Assembly: GCA_903896505.1 (NCBI GenBank)
Contig: CAITXU010000162.1
Location: 1-33,573 of the forward strand
DNA: 33,573 nt
DNA from: an uncultured Verrucomicrobiota bacterium
GTDB lineage: Bacteria; Verrucomicrobiota; Verrucomicrobiia; Limisphaerales; UBA9464
Direction: 5' to 3'
A model generated the notes under the pieces. That model searched no databases and was not told the DNA's origin. It worked only from the letters and a program-made list of their open reading frames with translations. Position 1 is the stretch's first letter. Each line of letters opens with the position of its first letter. Below are positions 23,259 to 30,958 of this stretch, in pieces. The position numbers were made by a program, and so were the translations under genes.

Positions 23259-24758
23259 ATGTCTTCGCTCGCTGCTGCGTTCGCGCATTCCGCCCGTCAA
23301 CATCCGGACAAAATCGCCCTGTTTTGGGCGGATGCGACCCATACCTACGCCGATTTTTCACGGGGAGCGAACGCCGGAGTGCGGCAACTTCGTGAAAGAT
23401 GGAATGTCCAACCCGGGGATCGGGTTGGAGTTCTGCTGAGAAATCGCCCGGAATTTGTCACCGTCCTTGTCTCCATCCTCGCCGCAGGGGCGGTGGCGGT
23501 GCCCATCAACCATTTTCTCAAGCCACCTGAGATCGCCTACCTCGCGGGCGATGCGGGATTGAAGCTCCTGATCACCGAGGGAGACCTGTTGGAGACCGTT
23601 CGCGAAGCATCCCGGATCACACCTATCTCCGCTGTTTTGAGTCTCGATGACTGGGCTCCAGCAGATGCTCAGACGGCCCTGCTGGACCCGGATGCCTGCC
23701 CGGCCAACCCGGGATCACTGGCCCTGCTGGTCTACACCAGCGGCACCACCGGGCATCCCAAGGGAGCGATGCTGACCCACGCCAACCTGCTGGCCAACGT
23801 CGAGTCGTGTCGTCAGGTTCTGCAAGTGGTGGAGTTTGACCGGTTTGTTTTGATGCTGCCGATGTTTCACAGCTTCATGCTGACGGTTTGTATTTTGCTT
23901 CCGTTGATCGTGGGCGGGTCGATTGTTCTCATCAAGTCGGTCCATCCTCCCAAGGCGATGCTGGACGAGATGACCACCCATCAGGGAACGGTCTTGCCGG
24001 CCATGGCCGCCATTTTCCGGCTCCTTTCCCAGCTGCCATCCCATTTGCACCTCCCGTTGCGGCTTTGCATCAGCGGTGCCGGACCGCTTCCGGGCGAAAT
24101 TCTGAAGTCCTTCGAAAATCGGTACCCCACCGTGCCATTGATTGAAGGCTATGGCTTGACTGAGGCCAGTCCGGTGGTTGCTGTGAATCCGCCAGGCGGC
24201 AAGTGCATCGCCGGTTCCATCGGACCCGCCATCCCAGGAGTGGAAATCAGCATTCGGGATGAGACAGGGCAGGAACTTCCGGACGAGTCAACCGGTGAAC
24301 TCTGGGTTCGGGGCGCGAACGTCATGGAGGGGTATTGGAATGACCCGGTCAAATCCGCAGCCACTTTGGTCAACGGCTGGTTGCGGACGGGCGATTTGGG
24401 GCATCGGCGACCCGACGGCTACTTTGCCATCACCGACCGGGCCAAGGACATGCTCAAACCCAACGGTATCAATGTCTATCCCCGGGAAATTGAAGAGATT
24501 ATCCAACAATTCGCCGGGGTGAAGGAGTGTGCCGTGGTCGGGGAACCCGATGAGCGCCGGGGCGAGCGCCCGGTGGCCTTTGTCGCTCTGGACCCGGGGA
24601 CTGTGTTTTCCGAGCGCGCCCTGCTCGACTGGCTCAAACAGAGCCTCGCGGATTTCAAGTTGCCGCGTCGCGCGCTGGTTCTTTCCGCCCTTCCTCGAAA
24701 CGCCACCGGGAAGATTTTAAAGACTGAACTGCGAAGGATGTTGGCCGAAGGGCTTTAG
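23259..24758 (+). CDS. Long-chain acyl-CoA ligase (AMP-forming)
   Basis: A 499-residue ANL-superfamily enzyme. The P-loop VYTSGTTGHPKGAML (about residues 158-172), the YGLTEASP motif (298-305), the hinge WLRTGDLG (375-381) and the C-terminal lysine in PRNATGKILK (Lys485) are intact. It adenylates a carboxylic acid and transfers it to CoA; the layout suits a fatty acid. It starts at ATG 23259, divergent from yicC. The substrate chain length cannot be read from the sequence. Confidence 0.9.
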   Translation: MSSLAAAFAHSARQHPDKIALFWADATHTYADFSRGANAGVRQLRERWNVQPGDRVGVLLRNRPEFVTVLVSILAAGAVAVPINHFLKPPEIAYLAGDAGLKLLITEGDLLETVREASRITPISAVLSLDDWAPADAQTALLDPDACPANPGSLALLVYTSGTTGHPKGAMLTHANLLANVESCRQVLQVVEFDRFVLMLPMFHSFMLTVCILLPLIVGGSIVLIKSVHPPKAMLDEMTTHQGTVLPAMAAIFRLLSQLPSHLHLPLRLCISGAGPLPGEILKSFENRYPTVPLIEGYGLTEASPVVAVNPPGGKCIAGSIGPAIPGVEISIRDETGQELPDESTGELWVRGANVMEGYWNDPVKSAATLVNGWLRTGDLGHRRPDGYFAITDRAKDMLKPNGINVYPREIEEIIQQFAGVKECAVVGEPDERRGERPVAFVALDPGTVFSERALLDWLKQSLADFKLPRRALVLSALPRNATGKILKTELRRMLAEGL

Positions 24759-24910
24759 CGCACCCTTCGTGATCGGACCATACGAGAAATCGCTTCCCGC
24801 ACGGTTCGAGAACCCACTGGGTCTTAGCGGAGACGCTCGAGGCTTCGAAGTGATCGCATTTCTCTCTGAGCAGGTGATTCAATTGCAAACTATTGAAGTT
24901 CAGAAACATC

Positions 24911-25020
24911 GGTAGGGCGAACCTCTTGGTGAGCTTTGGCGGTTCGGACCACCTCAGGTGTCACCCAAGGCCCTGTTTTCCATCTGCGAAAATCTGCGAA
25001 ATCTGTGGACAAATTTCTGC
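24911..25020. repeat. Right half of the 115-bp palindrome plus its conserved flank
   Basis: 24911-24944 (GGTAGGGCGAACCTC through GGCGGTT) matches the right arms at 11382-11415 and 28538-28571. No left arm is present. The following 75 bases (to GGACAAATTTCTGCC) resemble the flank of the copy at 11416-11490. Confidence 0.7.
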
Positions 25021-25126
25021 CTTCTGTTGAGTAGGGTCCGCAGATTTACACAGATTTACGCAGATTCTGAGGAAAGGACCCAGGATATCTTTGGTTCATC
25101 TGGATGCACATGAACAAAGTCCAGCG

Positions 25127-25400
25127 GGCTGCCTATTGGCTTCGCCCGCGCAAAGCGGGTCGCCGAAGTGGAAGCGGCATCCTGCCGCTTTTGCCTCCGA
25201 CTGGCCGGGCAGGTAAAATTTGTGCGGTTCCGATCGCCAGAGTGTCGGCGGCCTTGCCCTCTCGATGAACCAACCCTCACGACGTAGCGCAGACATTCCT
25301 GTCTGCCGTTTCGCCGGCTTTCCAGTCGGCTGCGCCGCGCCCCGTCCCAACGCACACCGTTTGCCCTGAGGCCCGCGATACAGCAGGTTTGGAAACCTGC
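25127..25400. repeat. Cluster of small hairpins with TCC/TTCC loops
   Basis: In this gene-free interval four hairpins of similar shape have different stems. AAGCGGCA-TCC-TGCCGCTT is at 25172-25190, GCAGACA-TTCC-TGTCTGC at 25289-25306, GCCGGCT-TTCC-AGTCGGC at 25313-25330 (one G:T pair), and GCAGGTTT-GG-AAACCTGC at 25383-25400 (loop TCC on the other strand). A piece of the 26-bp repeat is at 25127-25145. The stems differ while pairing is kept. The rest of 24759-25473 holds nothing else I can name; frames through it are repeat-derived. Confidence 0.65.
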
Positions 25401-25473
25401 GCCACTTCGCATCGCCGCCGGAATCCCCGTCCGGTTCATGGCCTCGAGTCACGTTCGATTTTGAAGGTATTCT

Positions 25474-27561
25474 CTACCGATGCTCCGGTGCTGGCTGTCG
25501 GAGGAAGGCTTGAACAACCGATTTGTCACTGGTCGGTGCCTGACAGGCGGTTCCGGTGCAACAGTAAGCCTGAGCCTGCCCGTTCAAGGGGCGCAGTTCC
25601 CGGGCAAACGATTCGACCGGTCCCTGGGTCCCCAGAATGACCCGGTGCGGATAAAACACCTGGTGGGCTGCGTGGACGAGGCCAGCGACTTCCGGGCTGG
25701 CGGGGTAGCCAGCGATCACCACCCGACGCGGTTCCTGCAGAATCCAATCAAGCGCCAGGAAAAGATGAGGCACTGCCTGCGGGGTCTGGTGGAGTCGCTG
25801 GGCGAGCAATCGGAGGGTTCGCTCCGCTGCCAGATGCCAATCCTTGCGCTCACAGATGGCTGACAACCGGAGCAGGGCCAGTGCCGCCACGCTGTTACCG
25901 CCCGGTTCGGCACCGTCGTAATCCTCCTTGTTCCGAAGCAGCAAGTGCGGGGTGTCCTGAACTGTCTGCCAGAAGCCGCCAAGGGTCGGGTCGTAAAAAC
26001 GCTCCATCATGGTCTCCGCCAGGACCACGGCAAACTCGAGGGTGGCCGGAGTGAGGGTCGCCTCATAAAGGTCGACAACGCCCGATAGGAGGTTGGCGTA
26101 GCCATCCAGAAGCTGAATCCCGTCCTTTTCTCCTTCCCGCCACCGATGGGAAAGCGTTCGGGTTTGGACATCCCAAAGACTCCGCTGGAGGAAGGAGAGA
26201 TTCCGTTCTGCCGCCTGTCGATAGACGGCATCACCCAGAATCGCATGGGCGCGGGCAACGGCTCCCAGCATCATTCCATTCCACGAGGCGAGAACCTTGT
26301 CGTCCCGATGTGGACGAACCCGATGCGCCCGGGCAGCCAGCAGCTGGGCCCGTGCGGATGTCAGCGCGGCCCCTTCTTCCGGCTTGGGATGCCCGCCTAC
26401 TTCACTCAGGACATTCTGTCCCGCCAACGGTTGAGGGTGCGAGTGATCGACAAAATTTCCGTTGGCCGTCACACCCAAAAACCGCTCCACCGCATGGGCC
26501 TCGTCGGCGGTGAGCAGCGAGCGAATCTCTGCCAGCGTCCAGCAGTAGAATTTGCCTTCATGCCCCTCGCTGTCGGCATCTTCTGCGGAATAAAACCCGC
26601 CGTCCGTATGGGTCATGTCCCGGGACAAATAAGCCAATGTCTGCCGGACCACCTCGGCATGTCGGCTGACTCCTCCTACAAGGAAAGCCTCCAGGTAGAG
26701 CTGCACCAGCTGGGCCTGGTCGTACAGCATCTTTTCGAAATGGGGCACGAGCCACTTCTCGTCGACCGAATAGCGGGCGAAGCCGCCTCCCAACTGGTCG
26801 TTGATGCCTCCGGCTGCCATGCCGTCGCAGGTCTTAAGAACCGCCTTGATGGCATCGGCATCGTGAAATCGATGGGCGTATCGCAGAAGGTAAAGCGGCA
26901 CGCTGGGCCTCGGGAATTTCGGGGCACCTCCAAAGCCGCCATGATGGCTGTCAAATTCGTGCAGGTAGGTCTGCCCTGCGCCGTGCAATTCCCGTTCGCC
27001 CGTCGGGAATGCGTTGTTGGAGTCAAAGGAAACCGTCGCACGAAGCCGTTCGGTAATATCCGCAGCGGAAGCAATCAGTTCCGCCTTCCGGGTTTGCCAA
27101 AGTTCGACAATCCGTTCCAACAACTGACGAAAGCTCATCCGCCCGTATTTGGGCTCCGGCGGAAAGTAGGTGCCGCCGTAAAATGGCTGAAGGTCCGGAG
27201 TCAGAAACACATTGAGTGGCCAGCCACCCGACCCGGTCGTGGTCTGCACAAACCCCATATAAATCTTGTCGACATCCGGACGCTCCTCGCGGTCGACCTT
27301 GATGCTGATGAAATGCTCGTTGAGGTAGTTGGCGCAGGCGACATCCTCAAAGGTCTCGCGCTCCATGACATGACACCAATGGCAGGTGGAATACCCGATG
27401 CTCAAAAAGATCGGCTTCTGTGCCGACCGTGCCAGGGCAATCGCTTCATCTCCCCAAGCATGCCATTGGACCGGATTATGGGCATGCTGGAGCAGGTAGG
27501 GAGACTTCTCCCGGACCAGGGCATTGGTGTATTGAGGGGCAGCAGGGGTGGATTCGCTCAC
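25474..27561 (-). CDS. Thioredoxin-domain protein of the SPATA20/YyaL family (DUF255)
   Basis: A roughly 695-residue protein. The N-terminal thioredoxin-like domain has [19 protein letters not shown] and the CxxC motif [10 protein letters not shown] (Cys60-Cys63). It continues [25 protein letters not shown] and then a large alpha/alpha-barrel resembling glycoside-hydrolase or N-acylglucosamine-epimerase folds ([63 protein letters not shown]). The bacterial role is not established. I prefer GTG 27561 (MSESTPAAP); ATG 27648 would add 29 unmatched residues. It follows ribH on the same strand. Confidence 0.85.
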   Translation of the reverse strand: MSESTPAAPQYTNALVREKSPYLLQHAHNPVQWHAWGDEAIALARSAQKPIFLSIGYSTCHWCHVMERETFEDVACANYLNEHFISIKVDREERPDVDKIYMGFVQTTTGSGGWPLNVFLTPDLQPFYGGTYFPPEPKYGRMSFRQLLERIVELWQTRKAELIASAADITERLRATVSFDSNNAFPTGERELHGAGQTYLHEFDSHHGGFGGAPKFPRPSVPLYLLRYAHRFHDADAIKAVLKTCDGMAAGGINDQLGGGFARYSVDEKWLVPHFEKMLYDQAQLVQLYLEAFLVGGVSRHAEVVRQTLAYLSRDMTHTDGGFYSAEDADSEGHEGKFYCWTLAEIRSLLTADEAHAVERFLGVTANGNFVDHSHPQPLAGQNVLSEVGGHPKPEEGAALTSARAQLLAARAHRVRPHRDDKVLASWNGMMLGAVARAHAILGDAVYRQAAERNLSFLQRSLWDVQTRTLSHRWREGEKDGIQLLDGYANLLSGVVDLYEATLTPATLEFAVVLAETMMERFYDPTLGGFWQTVQDTPHLLLRNKEDYDGAEPGGNSVAALALLRLSAICERKDWHLAAERTLRLLAQRLHQTPQAVPHLFLALDWILQEPRRVVIAGYPASPEVAGLVHAAHQVFYPHRVILGTQGPVESFARELRPLNGQAQAYCCTGTACQAPTSDKSVVQAFLRQPAPEHR

Positions 27562-27668
27562 GGTGCGGTGAGAGTAGCGGGTATCCCCGGGTTGAAAAGC
27601 AGGGGCTCGCGCCTTGCCCCGGGGCATTTGAGGCGCAACAAACGACAAGCTATTTCGGCCACATGATC

Positions 27669-28187
27669 CTAGCGGCGCGGACGGCGGATTTCCGGGCGAA
27701 CAGGCTCTGGTTCCGGCTCGGCTCGGATGGTTTCAAGCGTCTCGAGAACGTCCAGAGCGGTCAGGGCCGCCTCCTTGCCCCGGTTGGTGGACGGGTCCAG
27801 GCACCGTGCTTTCGCCTGGGCTTCGGTGGTGACGGTGATGACCTCATGGATGATCGGGACCCCGGTGGTCCAACTCAGTTCCATCAAGGCCTGGGTGACC
27901 GCTCCGCCGATCTGCTGGGCGTGGTTCGTTTCCCCCTGCCAGATGAGTCCCAGACAGATAATGGCCTCGGGTTCGTTGAATTCCCTCTCCAGCAGCGCGG
28001 AAACGGCCACCGGGATTTCGAAGGCGCCGGGAACCCGGGCCACCTCGATTTTGGCTCCCGCTGCGGTCAATACGGATGTGGCGCCTTCAAGCAACCCGTC
28101 CACGTACTGCGGATTATACCGGGAGGCAACCACAGCGATCCGTCCACGAAACCGGCGGATGGGAGGATGTTCTGCTGTTTTCAACAT
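27669..28187 (-). CDS. ribH: 6,7-Dimethyl-8-ribityllumazine synthase
   Basis: A 172-residue protein with the family blocks [54 protein letters not shown] and [16 protein letters not shown], then [11 protein letters not shown]. The active-site His in the TNHAQ segment is retained, although the more usual T-x-HF is altered to TNHA. It joins the ribulose-derived butanone phosphate to the ribityl pyrimidine in riboflavin synthesis. An extra Arg/Pro/Glu-rich tail is present at the C-terminus. Start ATG 28187. No FMN riboswitch was recognised upstream. Cotranscription with the downstream SPATA20-type gene is likely. Confidence 0.9.
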   Translation of the reverse strand: MLKTAEHPPIRRFRGRIAVVASRYNPQYVDGLLEGATSVLTAAGAKIEVARVPGAFEIPVAVSALLEREFNEPEAIICLGLIWQGETNHAQQIGGAVTQALMELSWTTGVPIIHEVITVTTEAQAKARCLDPSTNRGKEAALTALDVLETLETIRAEPEPEPVRPEIRRPRR

Positions 28188-28403
28188 GCACCTAGGGTAA
28201 AGCGCGCTTCGCCGGCGAGGGAAACATTATTGGGGTTGGGATGGATGCGTACCGGCGGCGACGGTGGTTTGGAAGCGATGTACTGTAGGCCAGGTCTCCC
28301 GACCGGGCGCCTTGGGGCGTTCCGGTCCGCTTCCGCTGCTTGAGGGCAAGCGGCCTACAGGGGTTTGCCACCGTTCGGGAATTGCCGGTTCTTTGGCAGC
28401 CCC

Positions 28404-28571
28404 GGTCTTGCGGACTGCCCATTGGCTTCGCCTTTGCGGAAGGGGGCCTAGTCCTGAACCGCCACGGCTCGGCAGGAGCCTCGCCCTACCAATGTAACTG
28501 GTGTTCAATAGTTTACAGTGATGAGTCACCCGGCCATGGTAGGGCGAACCTCCCGGTGAGCCGTGGCGGTT
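28404..28571. repeat. Composite repeat: 26-bp unit plus 115-bp palindrome, copy B
   Basis: A single 26-bp unit (28404-28429) is followed, after a gap, by the 115-bp palindrome: left arm 28457-28490 (AACCGCCACGGCTC at its outer end) and right arm 28538-28571 (ending GAGCCGTGGCGGTT). The outer bases covary with copy A: the base pair in each arm changes from G/C to A/T so that pairing is kept. The order (26-bp unit, then palindrome) is the same as in 11198-11415. TGTAGGCC (28284-28291) and GGCCTACA (28352-28359) form another inverted pair just upstream. Confidence 0.75.
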
Positions 28572-28680
28572 CAGATCGCCTCCGATGACACCCAAAGCCG
28601 CTGCTTTTCCATCGTTGTTTTCTGCGTCACCGTTCGCAGATTCAATGGCACCTGGCACGAGACCACCCGCCTCAAGCGCC

Positions 28681-29739
28681 TCACGCAATTGATCCCGGCT
28701 TCGGGAATGAAGCGGCGCCTTCTGTAGCAGTCCTCCCACCCCAATTTTGAAATTGCCGGTTCCAGGCATTTGGAAACGGAATTCGCCAAAGGGAACTGAC
28801 GAGAATCTTTCGAACCTCGGCCCGGCTGACCTTGACCCGCTGACGCGGGTCGAGAGGGTTGGCTGCGGCCAATTTGGCCAGGGTGGCCACGCCCAACAAC
28901 ACCGGCCAGGCACAGGCCAGGCGAAGTCGCACCTGTCGACGGGGTAGTTGTTGGGTGTAGGCCCACCCTCCATTCAGATGGTCCATGGCCCGATTCCACC
29001 GTTGGTCATAAACCGGCTTCAAGCGGGGCCAGACTTCGGGGCGAACCAAGTCGGCTGGATGAAGGCCCACCGTTTCAAGTTCTGATCTCGGCAGGTAGCA
29101 CCGACCGTTTGCCAGGTCTTTGGGAAGGTCGCGAAGGATGTTGACCAGTTGGAGTCCGCAGCCGAATCGAACGCCGTTTTTCAGAAGGCGGTCGGAGTCG
29201 ACAGAGGCCTCCGGAAAGCATCGTAGCAGGGTCAGCCGGGTCCAGAATTCACCCACACAACCGGCGACGCGATAGGTGTAGTCGTCGAGCTCTGTTGCCG
29301 ATTCCAATGAGGTGATCCTACCATCTATCGGTGTTCCGAACCGCTGCAAGTCTAGCTCCTGTCCGCCGGTGATGGTATCGAGTACCTGACGGATGAGGGT
29401 CTTTTCCTGCGAAGGAAATTGCTCGAAGACCTGAAGGGCCGCTTCCAAGCGTTCCAGCAATCGGCGTTCACCGGGACTGGCGGACGGTGAAGGGGATCGA
29501 ACGAAGGCGGTGCAATCCAGGGGCGCCCGGGTTTCTCCTTGGATGCGTCGTCGAAGAGTAGCCAGCGTGGCCAATCGTTCGTCCACGGCGACCAGTTCCG
29601 TGTCGGCGACCGTGTCCGTGGCCCGCGCCAGCAGATAGGCAATCCCAATGGACGACCGTACAGGAGCCGGAAGGACCCGCACCGTCAGATAGAAGGAGCG
29701 GGACGTTTCCTTGAGCAATTGCTGCAATTCGGCGGTCAC
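28681..29739 (-). CDS. Squalene synthase-type enzyme (squalene/phytoene synthase family)
   Basis: A 352-residue head-to-head prenyl synthase. The two Asp-rich motifs are DTVAD (42-46) in YLLARATDTVADTE and NILRDLPKDLANGRCYLP (200-217). SRSFYLTVRVLPAPVR at the N-terminus and YTYRVAGCVGEFWTRL (155-170) resemble the farnesyl-diphosphate farnesyltransferase branch more than HpnC or HpnD. It probably makes squalene from two farnesyl diphosphates, but phytoene synthase cannot be excluded. The start is GTG 29739. The C-terminal tail (last ~25 residues) is Gly/Ser-rich and lies at the edge of a repeat island, so the end may have drifted. It is divergent from the ECF operon. Confidence 0.82.
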   Translation of the reverse strand: MTAELQQLLKETSRSFYLTVRVLPAPVRSSIGIAYLLARATDTVADTELVAVDERLATLATLRRRIQGETRAPLDCTAFVRSPSPSASPGERRLLERLEAALQVFEQFPSQEKTLIRQVLDTITGGQELDLQRFGTPIDGRITSLESATELDDYTYRVAGCVGEFWTRLTLLRCFPEASVDSDRLLKNGVRFGCGLQLVNILRDLPKDLANGRCYLPRSELETVGLHPADLVRPEVWPRLKPVYDQRWNRAMDHLNGGWAYTQQLPRRQVRLRLACAWPVLLGVATLAKLAAANPLDPRQRVKVSRAEVRKILVSSLWRIPFPNAWNRQFQNWGGRTATEGAASFPKPGSIA

Positions 29740-29919
29740 GGTCGAGACATGAAACCATGAACTGGCCGCGTCACGCGAAAAAGAAAATGGTCGGATTCCA
29801 GGGAGAAAGGAGCACGTCCAGCCTCATTCCCCGAGGGCCCCAACAAGATTTATTGAAACAATCGTGCGTTGGTCCGGGTTGTTTGGCCACGCTTGGTCCG
29901 GCCCACCGGACGGGCGCTC

Positions 29920-30462
29920 ATGAACGACCCGGCGAACTTTGACAATTTTGTCCTGAACTATCAGGACATGGTCTACTCCACGGCCTTCCGTCTTCTCGGC
30001 AATGAAGCCGAGGCAGAGGATGTGGCCCAGGAGACGTTCGTGCGCGCCTGGAAGCATTGGGCGGAATTGGGAGATGGCACGACGGCGGGTGGTTGGCTCA
30101 AAACCGTGACCAGAAACCTCTGCCTCAACCATTTACAGCGATATCGGAACCGTTGGACCCTCTTCACCGACTTGCGCCGTTCCGACGATGAGGAGAGCGC
30201 GGAGCCGGAGATTGTAGCGCCGGACGACTGGGAGGAGGCGACCCTGACGGCCGACCAACGCAGCATTTTGAATGCGGCCATTGGTGCCCTGCCCAAGGAT
30301 CAACGGGTGGCGCTGGTCCTTTACCATTTTGAAGGCCTCGACTACGTGGCCATTGCCGAGCAGCTCAAGGTATCGCTGGGAAAAGTGAAGACCGATATTT
30401 TCCGAGCCCGGGCCGCTTTGCGAAAAAAGCTGCAACCTCTGCGCGAGACAGTGGGTGTTTAA
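29920..30462 (+). CDS. ECF RNA polymerase sigma factor
   Basis: A 180-residue sigma-70-family protein with region 2 (FVLNYQDMVYSTAFRLLGNEAEAEDVAQETFVRAWKH; -10 recognition) and region 4 (ALPKDQRVALVLYHFEGLDYVAIAEQLKVSLGKVKTDIFRARAALRKKL; -35 HTH). Regions 1 and 3 are missing, as in ECF sigma factors. I start at ATG 29920; the longer frame from 29869 adds 17 residues without family character. The next gene follows in 10 bases and encodes a membrane protein typical of anti-sigma partners. The sigma factor is probably held inactive by that partner until a cell-envelope signal comes. Confidence 0.9.
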   Translation: MNDPANFDNFVLNYQDMVYSTAFRLLGNEAEAEDVAQETFVRAWKHWAELGDGTTAGGWLKTVTRNLCLNHLQRYRNRWTLFTDLRRSDDEESAEPEIVAPDDWEEATLTADQRSILNAAIGALPKDQRVALVLYHFEGLDYVAIAEQLKVSLGKVKTDIFRARAALRKKLQPLRETVGV

Positions 30463-30472
30463 TGTGCTGGTT

Positions 30473-30934
30473 ATGAACGAACAAGAACACAACGACGCCA
30501 AGATGGCCCGCTGGGCCGACGAGGTCCTGGGGCAATTGCCGATACAGTCGGCCCCCGCGACTCTGGCACCGCGGATTCGTGCCGCCGTGGCCCGTCTGAA
30601 AGTCCTGCCGTGGTACCGTCGCCCCTGGCTCCAGTGGCCCTTGGGGTGGCGCCTCTTGTCACTCGGTTTGGCGTCCGGAGTCTCGGCCGCGATGAGCTAT
30701 TGGGGATTGCCAGCAGCACCGACCGTGGGATCGCCTGCCGACCTGGTCCCAGGCTATCATCCCACGGTCACGCTTGCCGGTGCCTTCGCCACGGTCGCCC
30801 ATGGGCTCTTTCAGGCTGTGTCCCATGCGGGTACCTGGACGGTCGCCATTGGACTGGCCGTGGCGGGTGCCCTTTGGTGCCTCAGCCTCGGGCTTGGCAC
30901 GGTTTGTTGGCGTCTGTCCATCCGCGACAACTAA
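30473..30934 (+). CDS. Probable membrane anti-sigma factor
   Basis: A 153-residue protein. The N-terminal cytosolic part (about residues 1-50: NDAKMARWADEVLGQLPIQSAPATLAPRIRAAVARL, then WYRRPW) looks like the sigma-binding helices seen beside verrucomicrobial ECF factors. Three hydrophobic segments follow (LLSLGLASGVSAAMSYWGL, TLAGAFATVAHGLF, TWTVAIGLAVAGALWCLSLGLG). I see no HxxxCxxC zinc-binding anti-sigma motif, so it is not a classic ZAS protein. The role is inferred from position and layout. Start ATG 30473. Confidence 0.65.
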   Translation: MNEQEHNDAKMARWADEVLGQLPIQSAPATLAPRIRAAVARLKVLPWYRRPWLQWPLGWRLLSLGLASGVSAAMSYWGLPAAPTVGSPADLVPGYHPTVTLAGAFATVAHGLFQAVSHAGTWTVAIGLAVAGALWCLSLGLGTVCWRLSIRDN

Positions 30935-30958
30935 TCCGATTTCGATCCACCTCCCTTT

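Noticed and set aside
25172..25400. Possible CRISPR array
   Set aside because: The hairpins have different stems and irregular spacing, and no cas genes are present.
25056..25439. A 127-codon minus-strand frame with SGAGFQTCC and SRLESRRNGRQECLRY
   Set aside because: It is read through the hairpin cluster. The apparent motifs are translations of the palindromic repeats, not a protein family.
26146..27666. A 506-codon plus-strand frame
   Set aside because: Antisense shadow of the SPATA20-type gene; no domain is recognisable.
28188..28300. FMN riboswitch ahead of ribH
   Set aside because: The conserved RFN-element sequences were not found upstream of the start at 28187.
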